Shown here one piece after another: positions 17,468 to 25,859 of a stretch of DNA of 64,000 nucleotides (its first letter is position 1; the number at the start of each line of letters is the position of its first letter). The DNA is from Streptomyces sp. MP131-18 (lineage in GTDB: Bacteria; Actinomycetota; Actinomycetes; Streptomycetales; Streptomycetaceae), in the NCBI RefSeq assembly GCF_001984575.1, contig NZ_LZNS01000001.1, positions 980,717 through 1,044,716 on the forward strand. Direction: 5' to 3'. Position numbers and translations under genes: made by a program. The notes under the pieces are model-generated. The model searched no databases, was not told the origin of the DNA, and worked only from the letters and a program-made list of their open reading frames with translations.

Positions 17468-18814
17468 TCAGACAGGGCCCGGGGTGAGGCCGCGCAGCGG
17501 GTTCAGCCGGTCCTCGCCGATCCTGGCGCGCGTGGCGGGGTCGGTCACGCCGAGCCCCGTTTCCGGGGCCATGCAGAGCACGGCGACCTTGCCGACGTGC
17601 CGGTTCGTCTGCACCTGGCGGGTGGCCTCGGCGGCCTCGGCCAGCGGGTACACCGCGGACATGGTCGGCACGACGCGTCCCGACTCGATCAGCCGTGAAC
17701 ACTCCACCTGCTCCTGGAGGTTGGCGGCGTGGCTGCCGATCACGCGCTTCAGCTTCATCCACAGGTACCGGTTGTCGTACACGTGGTGGTAGCCGGTGCT
17801 CGACCCGCAGGTCACCACGACGCCGCCGCGGCTGACGACGAAGACCGAGATGCCGAACGTCGCCCGCCCCACGTGCTCGAAGACGATGTTCGCGTCACGG
17901 CCGACGCGTTCGCGGATGAGGCGGCCGAGCCGCTTGCCCGCGGCGATGACCTCGTCCGGGTCGCCGGACGGATCGTCCGCGAGGCCGAACTCCTCGCGGT
18001 TGATGACGACGTCGCAGCCGAGGCGGCGCACCACCTCCGCCTTGCGCTCCGAGCCGACGATCCCGACCGGGATGCCGCCGCCGTTCTTCACGAACTGGAC
18101 GGCGTAGCCGCCGAGTCCGCCGGCCGCGCCCCAGATCAGCACGACATCGCCCTGCTTGAGCCGGGCGCCCCGCTCGCCCACCAGCATCCGGTAGGCGGTG
18201 CCCGCGCACAGCGGGTTGCAGGCGGCCTCCTCCCACGTCAGGTGCGGGGGCTTGGGGATGAGCTGGCTGGCGCGGACCACCGTGTACTCGGCGAGGCCGC
18301 CGAAGTTCGTCTCGAAACCCCACGCGCGCTGCTCCGCGCCGAGCATGCCGTCGGCGTGCGTCGCCGGCTCCTGGTCGTCGACGTGCACCGGGCTGATGGT
18401 CACATGGTCGCCGGCCCGCCAGCGGCGCACACCCGAGCCGACCCGGACGATCACCCCGGCCCCGTCGGAGCCGACGACCTGGTACGGCAGGTCGTGGCGG
18501 CGGGCCCAACCGCCGGTTTTCGCGTACTGCTTGAGGAAGCGGAACGTCGGTATCGGCTCGAACATCGCCGACCACACGGTGTTGTAGTTGATCGCGCTGG
18601 CCATGACCGCGACCACGACCTCGTCCGGCGCCGGCTCCGGCATCGGCACCCGGCCGACCCGCAGCGACTTGCGCACGTCCTTGTCCTCCACACCGCGGAA
18701 CGTGTCGACGTCCTCCACGCGCAAGTGTGCCGCGGTGTAGTCGCCCGGGAGAGCGGCGCGCTCGATCTCCTCGGCCGGCGCGCCGTTCAGCAGTGCCTCG
18801 GTCAGCTGGCTCAT
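17468..18814 (-). CDS. ccr: Crotonyl-CoA carboxylase/reductase
   Basis: A 448-residue zinc-free MDR-family enzyme that reductively carboxylates crotonyl-CoA to ethylmalonyl-CoA with NADPH and CO2. Family-specific segments are SAINYNTVWSAMFEP, LPYQVVGSDGAGVIVRVG, GGLAEYTVVRASQLIPKP, the NADPH Rossmann motif WGAAGGLGGYAVQF, and IVFEHVGRATFGISVFV with the CO2-pocket Phe/His region. Length is normal for Ccr. The ATG at 18814 follows GAAGAGAG; GTG codons just upstream are alternatives. In Streptomyces, Ccr supplies ethylmalonyl-CoA extender units and also serves central C2 metabolism. Its position next to a PKS cluster makes an extender role likely but not proven. Confidence 0.95.
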   Translation of the reverse strand: MSQLTEALLNGAPAEEIERAALPGDYTAAHLRVEDVDTFRGVEDKDVRKSLRVGRVPMPEPAPDEVVVAVMASAINYNTVWSAMFEPIPTFRFLKQYAKTGGWARRHDLPYQVVGSDGAGVIVRVGSGVRRWRAGDHVTISPVHVDDQEPATHADGMLGAEQRAWGFETNFGGLAEYTVVRASQLIPKPPHLTWEEAACNPLCAGTAYRMLVGERGARLKQGDVVLIWGAAGGLGGYAVQFVKNGGGIPVGIVGSERKAEVVRRLGCDVVINREEFGLADDPSGDPDEVIAAGKRLGRLIRERVGRDANIVFEHVGRATFGISVFVVSRGGVVVTCGSSTGYHHVYDNRYLWMKLKRVIGSHAANLQEQVECSRLIESGRVVPTMSAVYPLAEAAEATRQVQTNRHVGKVAVLCMAPETGLGVTDPATRARIGEDRLNPLRGLTPGPV

Positions 18815-18931
18815 CGTCACCACTCTCTTCTCCGCGCCGTTCCTGGGCCGGCGCGGGCGGGATGTGCCGGCGGCGGACGCCGGTGTGACGGCACTATAAA
18901 AGGTGCGGGGCCCGGTCGAGGGCCGCCCGGG

Positions 18932-19726
18932 TCAGGGCAGCAGGAAACCGGCGTCCGCCAGGATGCCCCGGGCCTCCGCCGCGCCGAGCCAGCCGACGAA
19001 GTCGGCCGCGGCCCCGGGCTGTCCGCTGCCGGCCAGGGTGGCGGCCGGATAGGCGGCGACCGCATTCTGCCCCGCCGGTACGGGCACGGTGCGCACGGCT
19101 TCCCCGGCCGCGGCGGCGTCGGTGACGTAGACCAGTCCCGCGTCGGCCTCGCCGAGCCGCACCTTGCTGAGGACCGCCCGGACGTTCGGCTCCTGGGAGT
19201 CGGGAACGGCATCGACGCCCGCCGCGTCGAGGACCTGCCGGCCGTACCGGCCGGCGGGCACCTCGGGCGCGGCCAGGACCAGGCGCAGCCCGGGGTCGGC
19301 GAGGTCGGCGAGCCCTTCGACGCCGCCCGGATCGTCCGGCGGGGTGACGATGGTCAGCGCGTTGCGCGCGATGACGGCGCTCTCCCCGGTGTGGTCCGCG
19401 ACAGACTCCATGGTCGCGGTGTCCGCCGTCACCAGGACGTCGGCCGGGATGCCCTGCTCGACCTGGGCGGCCAGCTCCTGGGAGCCGGCGAAGGAGAACT
19501 CGACCTCGACGTCCGGGTGTTCCTCCTCGTACGCCGCCCCAGCGGCCTCGAAGACGTCGGTGAGCGAGGCCGCGGCGAGGACCCGCAGCGAAGCGCTCCC
19601 CCCGCCGTCGTCCGCGCCGCCGGCCGAGCAGGCCGCCACGGGGACGAGCAGCGCCGCGCAGGCCGACGCGGCGGCGGCGAGGCGCGCCGGGCGGCGGGAC
19701 CGGATGGGGTGGCGGCTTCGGGGCAT
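18932..19726 (-). CDS. modA: Molybdate ABC transporter substrate-binding lipoprotein ModA
   Basis: A 264-residue periplasmic-binding-type protein. The signal peptide ends in a lipobox (PVAAC, about Cys33). The mature part begins with the ModA hallmark LRVLAAASLTDVFEAAGAAYE and continues with FSFAGSQELAAQVEQG, PADVLVTAD and a late DAGLVYVTDA. It would capture molybdate or tungstate at the cell surface for a ModBC permease. No modB or modC lies next to it, so it is an orphan here. The nitrate reductase at 25856-27979 needs a molybdenum cofactor, which may explain the proximity. Confidence 0.9.
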   Translation of the reverse strand: MPRSRHPIRSRRPARLAAAASACAALLVPVAACSAGGADDGGGSASLRVLAAASLTDVFEAAGAAYEEEHPDVEVEFSFAGSQELAAQVEQGIPADVLVTADTATMESVADHTGESAVIARNALTIVTPPDDPGGVEGLADLADPGLRLVLAAPEVPAGRYGRQVLDAAGVDAVPDSQEPNVRAVLSKVRLGEADAGLVYVTDAAAAGEAVRTVPVPAGQNAVAAYPAATLAGSGQPGAAADFVGWLGAAEARGILADAGFLLP

Positions 19727-19887
19727 CTGTCTCGCGTCCTGTCACGGTCGGGACCCGGGAACGGCGCGGCTGATCCGCATGTGCGGGTCGTTCTCCACGA
19801 TGCTATGGCATCTGCGCGCTCGTGAACCCAGGCACCTCGCATCTGCCGCTCATCTTGGTCGGACGCCCAACAGCGAGTTTTCACTAT

Positions 19888-19901
19888 TACGTAATTACGT
19901 A
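19888..19901. promoter_or_regulatory. Perfect 14-bp palindrome upstream of the ArsR-type regulator
   Basis: TACGTAATTACGTA is its own reverse complement and lies 14 bp before the ATG of the next gene, in a strikingly AT-rich spot between divergent modA and the regulator. It is a likely autoregulatory operator that could also control modA. Confidence 0.6.
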
Positions 19902-19915
19902 TACGCTACGCCGAT

Positions 19916-20437
19916 ATGGAGCTGGAAGAGCGCGTCGCCGAGCTGGAGCGCCGGGTCGCCGCACTGGAGACCGAGGGCGCCGCCGGGGCCGCCCGGGGGC
20001 ACGCGGAGCCGGTGGCAGCCGATTTCTGGGCCCTCGAAGGGCTCAAGGCCCGGCTGGCCGGGACGGGCGCCGAGGCCGCCGACGGCGCGGTGCTGTTCAC
20101 CGGGGCCGTGCGCATCCCCGCGGGCGGTCGGTACGAATGGCAGTACGGACTGCCCACCGGGGACGTGCTCGACGCGGACTGGACGCAGGCCGCCGAACGG
20201 TTCGCCGCCCTGGGGCACCCGGTGCGGATGCGCCTGGTGAGGGAGATCCTCGGCGGCCGGGACACGGTCGCGGAGCTGGCCCGCCTGGACGGACTCGGCA
20301 CCACCGGGCAGATCTATCACCACCTGAGGCAGCTGACGGCCGCGGGCTGGCTGCACGCCGCGGCCCGCGGACGGTACGAAGTGCCGCCGGTGCGGGTCGT
20401 CCCCCTGCTGGTCGCCCTCACCGCCACCCGCTCGTGA
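19916..20437 (+). CDS. ArsR-type winged-helix transcriptional regulator
   Basis: A 173-residue protein with an N-terminal coiled-coil-like segment (MELEERVAELERRVAALE) and a C-terminal winged-helix domain (about 85-165). The domain contains LGHPVRMRLVREILGG, the recognition region TTGQIYHHLRQLTAAGWL and a wing. The segment at about 45-70 is unlike plain ArsR proteins and could be a sensor part. No metal-binding Cys motif is present. The ATG at 19916 sits just behind the 14-bp palindrome, suggesting autorepression. The M23 peptidase gene follows 27 bp later, probably in one operon. Confidence 0.85.
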   Translation: MELEERVAELERRVAALETEGAAGAARGHAEPVAADFWALEGLKARLAGTGAEAADGAVLFTGAVRIPAGGRYEWQYGLPTGDVLDADWTQAAERFAALGHPVRMRLVREILGGRDTVAELARLDGLGTTGQIYHHLRQLTAAGWLHAAARGRYEVPPVRVVPLLVALTATRS

Positions 20438-20464
20438 CCCGTCACCGAAGGAAAGGACACTCCC

Positions 20465-21286
20465 GTGCGCCGAACGGCCAGAGTCGTCGCCGTGCTGTAC
20501 CGCGCCTGCTGGGCCGCGTTCTTCGGGCAGCTCGTCGTCTCTTTCTTCGTCGACTTCACCATGCTGTGGGGATGGCTGCTCATCGCCGCGGCCATCGCGC
20601 TGGCCCTGGTGGCGGGCCGCCTGGCGCGCCCGGTGGGGGCGCCGGCGCCCGCCGTCGAGGTCGAGCCGCCGGTCGAGGGCCGCTGGTCGGCGCTCAACAG
20701 CCCGGCCGACAAGGTGCCGAGCCACGGCACCCACGGCTACGGGCAGACGTTCGCCATCGACATCGTGGCGGACCCGGAGGACCGGCCGCGGCCCTCGTTC
20801 GGCTGGACGCCGCTCCTGCGGCGCAACCGCGACTTCCCCGCGTTCGGCCGCCCCGTGTTCGCCGCGGCCGACGCGCGCGTCGTGCACGCCGAGGACCACC
20901 GGCGCGACCACCTCAGCCGCTCGTCCTGGCCCGCGCTCCTCTACCTCTTCGGCGAGGCCCTGGTCCGGGAGACGGGCGGGCCGGGCCACATCGTCGGCAA
21001 CCACGTCGTACTCGACCTCGGTGACGGCGTGTTCGCCCTGTACGCCCACCTCGAACGCGGCTCTCTCACGGTGCGCGCGGGCGACCGGGTCCGTGCGGGT
21101 CAGCAGCTGGCGCGCTGCGGGAACTCGGGCAACTCCTCGGAGCCGCACGTCCACTTCCAGCTGATGGACGGGCCCGACCTGCGCACCGCGCGAGGCGTCC
21201 CGTTCAGCTGGCGGAACGTGGGCGTGCCCGGGAACGGCGAGCACTTCACCGCGACGGCCGCCGCCCGGGACCGACGCGGCCCGTGA
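20465..21286 (+). CDS. Membrane-anchored M23-family peptidase
   Basis: A 273-residue protein with two N-terminal membrane segments (about residues 8-55) and a C-terminal LytM/M23 domain. Visible zinc-site motifs are HGYGQTFAIDI (HxxxxxxxxD type) and the final EPHVHFQL. Such enzymes cut peptidoglycan cross-links or act as regulators of amidases. The GTG start at 20465 follows AAGGAAAGG. It is probably co-transcribed with the upstream regulator. Confidence 0.88.
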   Translation: MRRTARVVAVLYRACWAAFFGQLVVSFFVDFTMLWGWLLIAAAIALALVAGRLARPVGAPAPAVEVEPPVEGRWSALNSPADKVPSHGTHGYGQTFAIDIVADPEDRPRPSFGWTPLLRRNRDFPAFGRPVFAAADARVVHAEDHRRDHLSRSSWPALLYLFGEALVRETGGPGHIVGNHVVLDLGDGVFALYAHLERGSLTVRAGDRVRAGQQLARCGNSGNSSEPHVHFQLMDGPDLRTARGVPFSWRNVGVPGNGEHFTATAAARDRRGP

Positions 21287-21382
21287 CGGGGGCGACGGCG
21301 TCGGGGCCCGCGTGCGCGCGAGTGGCCGACTCCTTGTGCCGCGAGGGAGCCAAGTGGCACCGTGCAGCGGAACAGGAGAGGC

Positions 21383-21937
21383 ATGCGACCACCAGAAGAA
21401 CAGCGCGGCGGCCGGGCTGCGGACGAGCAGGCGTTCGACGCCTTCTACACCGCGAGCGTCGGCCGGCTCATCGGTCAGCTGTATGCGATGACAGGCGACT
21501 TCGCCGAGGCGCAGGATGTGGTCCAGGAAGCCTTCGTCCGGGCCTGGGAACGCCGCGACGAGCTGGACCTGAACGCCGCTCCCGAGGCGTGGGTGCGCAC
21601 GGTGGCCTGGCGGCTGGCGGTCAGCCGGTGGCGGCGGGTGCGCACCGCGCTCGCCTTCGCCCGACGGCAGGGCCCGCCGGCCACGGTGCCGCCACCGGAA
21701 CCGCACCACGTGCTGCTGGTTCAGGCGCTGCGGCAGATCCCCGAGGCTCAACGACGGGCCGTGGTGCTCCACCATCTCTGTGACCTGACGGTCGAGCAGG
21801 TGGCCGCCGAGGCCGACTGCCCGGTCGGCACGGTCAAGGCGCAGCTGAGCCGGGGGCGGGCAGCGCTGGCACGGCTGCTGGCCGATACCGAGCTGGACCC
21901 GCGGACTGCCCGCGGGTGGGAGGTGCGTCATGGCTGA
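21383..21937 (+). CDS. ECF RNA polymerase sigma factor, SigE-like subgroup
   Basis: A 184-residue sigma-70 family protein. Region 2 is at about 15-80 (AFYTASVGRLIGQLYAMTGD, AQDVVQEAFVRAWER) and region 4 at about 115-165 (ALRQIPEAQRRAVVLHHL, VEQVAAEADCPVGTVKAQLSRGRAAL). The TxxGDFAEAQDVVQEAF layout is typical of the Streptomyces SigE-family ECF group. The ATG at 21383 is preferred for its AGGAGAGG; an earlier in-frame GTG has no site. Its end overlaps the next gene by 8 bp, so it is coupled to a membrane protein that is the likely regulator. Confidence 0.92.
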   Translation: MRPPEEQRGGRAADEQAFDAFYTASVGRLIGQLYAMTGDFAEAQDVVQEAFVRAWERRDELDLNAAPEAWVRTVAWRLAVSRWRRVRTALAFARRQGPPATVPPPEPHHVLLVQALRQIPEAQRRAVVLHHLCDLTVEQVAAEADCPVGTVKAQLSRGRAALARLLADTELDPRTARGWEVRHG

Positions 21938-22523
21938 CGGAACTGAGCCGGAAGGTTACCTCGCCGGCCTCGCCGACCTCGCCGAGTCGGGTCGGCGGCA
22001 CGCGGAACCGCTTGCCGCGGAGCGGATCAGGGCGCGCGGTGAGCGGCGCCTGCGCCGCAGGCGGACCGCCCTGGCGTCCGGCGGCGCGCTGCTGGCCGCG
22101 AGTCTGGCCCTGGGGGGACTGTCACTGACCCGCGCCGCCCAGGGGCCGGAGCCACCCGCCGTTCCCCCGACGCCGACCGCTTCGCCGTTCGTGCCGCCGA
22201 CGCCCGCTCCGGGTGAGGAGTACGCCAGCGAGCTGGGCTATGTGTACGGGGCGGTGCTGAGGGGGGACACGGTGCAGGTCACCGTCGAGCGGATCCGTGC
22301 CGTGCGAGGGACCGTGGCACCCGTCGGTCCGGTGCACACGCTGACGCTGCCGCGGGGGACGCTGGTCGAAACCAGGCAGCTGGCCGACGGGAACCCCGCG
22401 GACGTACGGCTGGACCGGCTGGTGAGCCGGCTGGCCGACGGGCCGCGGTGGGTGTTCGTCATCGACTACGACAGTGAGGGCCGGGTGCACTCGCTGCGGG
22501 AGGCGTACTGGCTCTCCGAGTGA
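21930..22523 (+). CDS. Single-pass membrane protein, putative anti-sigma partner of the ECF factor
   Basis: A 197-residue protein with a charged cytoplasmic N-terminus (about 1-45), one transmembrane segment (about 46-66), a Pro/Thr-rich linker (about 72-95) and an extracytoplasmic domain ending in VFVIDYDSEGRVHSLREAYW. No zinc-binding ZAS motif is visible, so it is not a classical anti-sigma factor. The coupling and topology still suggest control of the upstream sigma factor. The C-terminal segment resembles that of the following lipoprotein. Confidence 0.7.
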   Translation: MADGTEPEGYLAGLADLAESGRRHAEPLAAERIRARGERRLRRRRTALASGGALLAASLALGGLSLTRAAQGPEPPAVPPTPTASPFVPPTPAPGEEYASELGYVYGAVLRGDTVQVTVERIRAVRGTVAPVGPVHTLTLPRGTLVETRQLADGNPADVRLDRLVSRLADGPRWVFVIDYDSEGRVHSLREAYWLSE

Positions 22524-22626
22524 GTCCCCACGGCGAAGAAACGGGATCGGGATGCAACCCGAGGGGTGGGGTGGCGCGTAGAGCCCATGTATCCGGAACA
22601 CACCCGATCCTGGGGGACCTTTGACC

Positions 22627-23202
22627 ATGTACTTCGCACGCCGCCGGGCCGCCGTACGCTGCCTCACCGCGCTCGCCCTCAGCCTTGCGGCCCTGACCGG
22701 GTGCAGCGGCGAGGGCGACGGGCAGGCGGCAGCCACCGCACCCGCGACGTCGGCGCCGCCTTCCGCCCCGGCCGACGAGACGGCCCCGACCACCGCGCCG
22801 GACGATACCTCGGAGCCGGACGACACCTCCGAGCCGACCGATGCGGCCCCCTGGGCAGGGGCCAAGCAGTTCGTGCAGATCGACGACGCCTGGACGAGCG
22901 ACGGACGGACGTACCTGTCGGTGCGGCCCGCCCAGAAGGAGGCGCACGTCACCGACCACTCCGAGGCCTGGGTGGTCGTCCCGGGCGAGGGGCCCTACAC
23001 CGAGGTGCCGGTGGCCGAGGACGCCCAGGTGCTGCTGGCGGTCCCGCTCGGCGACGAATCCCGGGCCTCGTCGTACTCCCAGGCCGAGTTCGTCAGCCGG
23101 CTGACGGCCCAGCCGTCCTCGGCCCGCTCGCGCGTCGGGTACGACCTGAGCTTCGACGGAGAGGGACGGGTGACCAGGCTGGAGTCGCTGTACACGTCCT
23201 GA
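22627..23202 (+). CDS. Lipoprotein related to the preceding membrane protein
   Basis: A 191-residue lipoprotein with a lipobox LAALTGC (Cys at about 25), a long Ala/Pro/Thr/Asp-rich linker (about 30-75) and a folded C-terminal domain ending in YDLSFDGEGRVTRLESLY. This ending parallels IDYDSEGRVHSLREAY of the gene before it, so the two look paralogous. The ATG at 22627 follows a weak GGGGACC. Function unknown; perhaps a surface sensor or a target of the ECF system. Confidence 0.75.
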   Translation: MYFARRRAAVRCLTALALSLAALTGCSGEGDGQAAATAPATSAPPSAPADETAPTTAPDDTSEPDDTSEPTDAAPWAGAKQFVQIDDAWTSDGRTYLSVRPAQKEAHVTDHSEAWVVVPGEGPYTEVPVAEDAQVLLAVPLGDESRASSYSQAEFVSRLTAQPSSARSRVGYDLSFDGEGRVTRLESLYTS

Positions 23203-23238
23203 ATGCTCAGCGGCCTCGTCCGGGACCGGCGGTCCGCC

Positions 23239-24465
23239 CTACGGGCCGCCGCTCGCCAGCAGCTCCTCGGGGGCGGCGGTCAGCTCCCGGCCGACGGCCG
23301 AGCGCAGCACGGGGAACGCGCCCGCGTCGCCCGCGAGGACACCGCCGAGCAGCACCCGCGCGTCCTGGCTCAGCACGAGCTTGGCGTAGGTGTCCGCCGC
23401 GTGGTCGGTGTACGCCAGCTCCAGCGCGCCCGGGGTGCGGGCGTGCGCGTCGCCGAAGCTCGCGACGTCCACGCCGAGCAGCTTCAGCCGCGCGGCCGTG
23501 TCCGCGCCCGGGAACGGCTCCGAGGCGGCGCCGAGCAGCTGCGCCGCCACCGTCTCCGCCATGCGGTGGGCGGGCGCGGCCAGCCCGTGGCAGTGGCCCT
23601 CGACGGCCGCGCACTCCCCCACCGCCCAGATGAACGGGTCGGCGGTGCGGCAGTGCCGGTCCACCAGGAAGCCGCCCCGCGGACCGCGCGCGAGCCCGGC
23701 CGGCTCCGCCAGGTCGTCGCGGGGGCGGATGCCCGCGGAGAAGATCACCAGATCGGCGTCGACGACCGTGCCGTCGGCGAGGTGAACGGCCCGCACGCGC
23801 CCGTCGGGACCGGCCGCCACGGAGCGCAGCGCGACGCCGCAGTGCGCGTGCAGGCCGCGCCTGGCGACCAGCCGCGCCAGGACCCGGCCGCCGCCCTCGT
23901 CCATCTGGAGCGGCATCAGCCGCTCGGCCAGCTCCACGACGTGCGAACGGAGCCCGAGCAGCCGCAGCGCGTTCGCGGCCTCAAGGCCGAGCAGCCCGCC
24001 GCCGATGACCGCGCCGGGGCGGCCCGCCACCGCTTCCGCGCGAATCCGTTCGAGGTCGTCCACGGTGCGGTAGACGTGGCAGCCGGGCAGGTCGTGTCCC
24101 GGGACGGGCGGCACGAACGGCCGCGAACCGGTGGCAAGCACCAGGGCGTCGTACCGGACTTGGGTGCCGTCCGCGCAGGTCACGGTGCGCGCGGCCCGGT
24201 CGAGTGCGGTGACGCGGGTGGCCGTCCGCAGGTCGACCAGCGGGTCGGTCAGGAAGCCGGCCCGGACGAGGGCCAGCCGTTCCGCGCCCGCGCCGGGGCC
24301 CGTGCCCTCCAGCCAGGCCGACAGGGCGGTCCTGTTGTAGGCCGGGCGCGGCTCCTCGCCCAGCACGACGATGCGCCAGGCGCCCGCCGGGTCCCCCGCG
24401 CGGACCTGTTCGGCAAGGCGGTGACCGGCCATGCCGTGGCCGACGACGACGAGCGCACGGGTCAT
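23239..24465 (-). CDS. FAD-dependent NAD(P)H oxidoreductase, NirB N-terminal/rubredoxin-reductase type
   Basis: A 408-residue pyridine-nucleotide disulfide reductase-fold flavoprotein. The N-terminal FAD motif is VVVGHGMAGHRLAEQV, followed by LVLATGSRPFVPPVPG, a second Rossmann motif VIGGGLLGLEAANALRLLG and the FAD-contact WAVGECAAVEGHCHG. It matches the reductase half of NirB/NasB nitrite reductases but lacks the sirohaem part. It overlaps the upstream gene by 4 bp. Likely role: electron supply in nitrate or nitrite assimilation, inferred from the operon. Confidence 0.85.
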   Translation of the reverse strand: MTRALVVVGHGMAGHRLAEQVRAGDPAGAWRIVVLGEEPRPAYNRTALSAWLEGTGPGAGAERLALVRAGFLTDPLVDLRTATRVTALDRAARTVTCADGTQVRYDALVLATGSRPFVPPVPGHDLPGCHVYRTVDDLERIRAEAVAGRPGAVIGGGLLGLEAANALRLLGLRSHVVELAERLMPLQMDEGGGRVLARLVARRGLHAHCGVALRSVAAGPDGRVRAVHLADGTVVDADLVIFSAGIRPRDDLAEPAGLARGPRGGFLVDRHCRTADPFIWAVGECAAVEGHCHGLAAPAHRMAETVAAQLLGAASEPFPGADTAARLKLLGVDVASFGDAHARTPGALELAYTDHAADTYAKLVLSQDARVLLGGVLAGDAGAFPVLRSAVGRELTAAPEELLASGGP

Positions 24466-25859
24466 CCGGCACCGCCCGCCCCGGCCGGAGTGGCGGCTGC
24501 CAGCAGGCGGCGCACCGGTTCCAGGCACGTTCCGCAGCCGGTGGTCGCCCGCGTGGCGCGGGCGAGCGCGGCGGTGTCGCGGGCGCCGGCCGCGACGGCG
24601 TCCAGGAGCGTGCGGCCGGTGACGTTGTTGCAGGCGCAGACCACCGCGTCCGCCGACGCCGCAGGCGCCGGGCGCGTCGCGGGGCGGGCGCCGAGCAGCA
24701 GGGCGAGCCGGTCGGACGGCACCGGCGCACCGGAGTCGTGCAGCTGGCCGACGGCGGCGATGGCCCGGGGCAGGCCGAGCAGGACGGCGGAGGCGATGCG
24801 GTCCTCGCGCAGGTGCAGCCGGGCGTACCGGCGCCCGGCGGGGTCGGAGAAGGTGACGGTGTGCCCGCCGTCCGCGGCCCCGCCCGCCTCCGGCGGGGGC
24901 GCGACGCACAGCAGGTCGACATCCGCGGACCGCAGGCGCACGGCCGTTCCGCGGGGCGTGTGGCGGGCGTCGTGCCCGGTGAGCACTCGGGCCAGCACGT
25001 CGGCCTGCTCCCAGGCGGCGGACAGGACCCCGGGCACCTGCCCGGCGTGTTCGGCGCAGTCGCCGATCGCGTGTATCCGCGGGTCGTTCGTGGTCAGCCG
25101 GTCGTCGACCACGACGCCGGTGCGCACGGCGAGCCCGCACCCGCGGGCCGGTCCGGTCACGGGCGCGACGCCGGTGCACAGCAGCAGCGCGTCCGTCGGC
25201 AGCGGCGGCCCCTCGCGCAGCAGCAGCTTGCCCGGCACGTACTCGGCGGCCCCGACACCCAGGTGCAGCGTCACGCCCAGGTCGGTCATGCGGTCGGCGA
25301 GCATGCGGCCGGCGGCCGGGTCCAGCAGGTGCCCCGCCAGGTGGGCGTGCGGGTGGACGAGGGCGACGGCGTGACCCGCGGCGCGCAGGGCGAGGGCCGT
25401 CTCGACGCCGAGGACGCCCCCGCCGAGCACGACGACGCGCCCGGACGGCAGGGCCGCCGTATCGGCGAGGGTGCGCACCGTCCGCACACCGCGGGCGAGT
25501 TGGCCGCCCGGGGCGCGCAGGCCCGGCACCGCGGGGATCACGGGCGCGGCCCCGGTGGCCAGCACGAGCGTGTCGTAGGCGTGATCCGCGCCGTCCGAGG
25601 CAAGCACCACGCGCCGTCGCCGGTCGATGCCGGTGGCGGTGGTCCCGGGCAGGACGCGGGTGCCCGCCGGGTGCGGCGGCAGCAGGACGGCTTCGGGCGG
25701 CAGGCCGCCCGCGAGCACCGAGGGCAGCAGCACCCGCTGGTAGGCGGGGTGCGGCTCGGCGCCGAGCACGGTCACCCGCCCGCGGTGGCCGTGGTGGTGC
25801 AGCCGCTCCGTCAGGCGGTGGGCGGCCGGGCCGTTGCCGACCACGAGGACGCGGGTCAC
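24462..25859 (-). CDS. NasB-like flavoprotein with C-terminal BFD-type [2Fe-2S] domain
   Basis: A 465-residue flavoprotein. The FAD motif is VLVVGNGPAAHRLTERL and the NAD(P)-binding motif VVVLGGGVLGVETALALRAAG. A C-terminal BFD-like [2Fe-2S] domain has CxC and CxxC pairs (VVCACNNVTG and GCGTCLEPV). This domain order resembles the electron-transfer subunit of bacterial assimilatory nitrate reductases (NasB/NasC). The GTG start at 25859 overlaps the nitrate reductase stop by 4 bp, and its own stop overlaps the next flavoprotein by 4 bp, so all three are coupled. It would pass electrons from NAD(P)H to the molybdenum subunit. Confidence 0.85.
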   Translation of the reverse strand: MTRVLVVGNGPAAHRLTERLHHHGHRGRVTVLGAEPHPAYQRVLLPSVLAGGLPPEAVLLPPHPAGTRVLPGTTATGIDRRRRVVLASDGADHAYDTLVLATGAAPVIPAVPGLRAPGGQLARGVRTVRTLADTAALPSGRVVVLGGGVLGVETALALRAAGHAVALVHPHAHLAGHLLDPAAGRMLADRMTDLGVTLHLGVGAAEYVPGKLLLREGPPLPTDALLLCTGVAPVTGPARGCGLAVRTGVVVDDRLTTNDPRIHAIGDCAEHAGQVPGVLSAAWEQADVLARVLTGHDARHTPRGTAVRLRSADVDLLCVAPPPEAGGAADGGHTVTFSDPAGRRYARLHLREDRIASAVLLGLPRAIAAVGQLHDSGAPVPSDRLALLLGARPATRPAPAASADAVVCACNNVTGRTLLDAVAAGARDTAALARATRATTGCGTCLEPVRRLLAAATPAGAGGAG

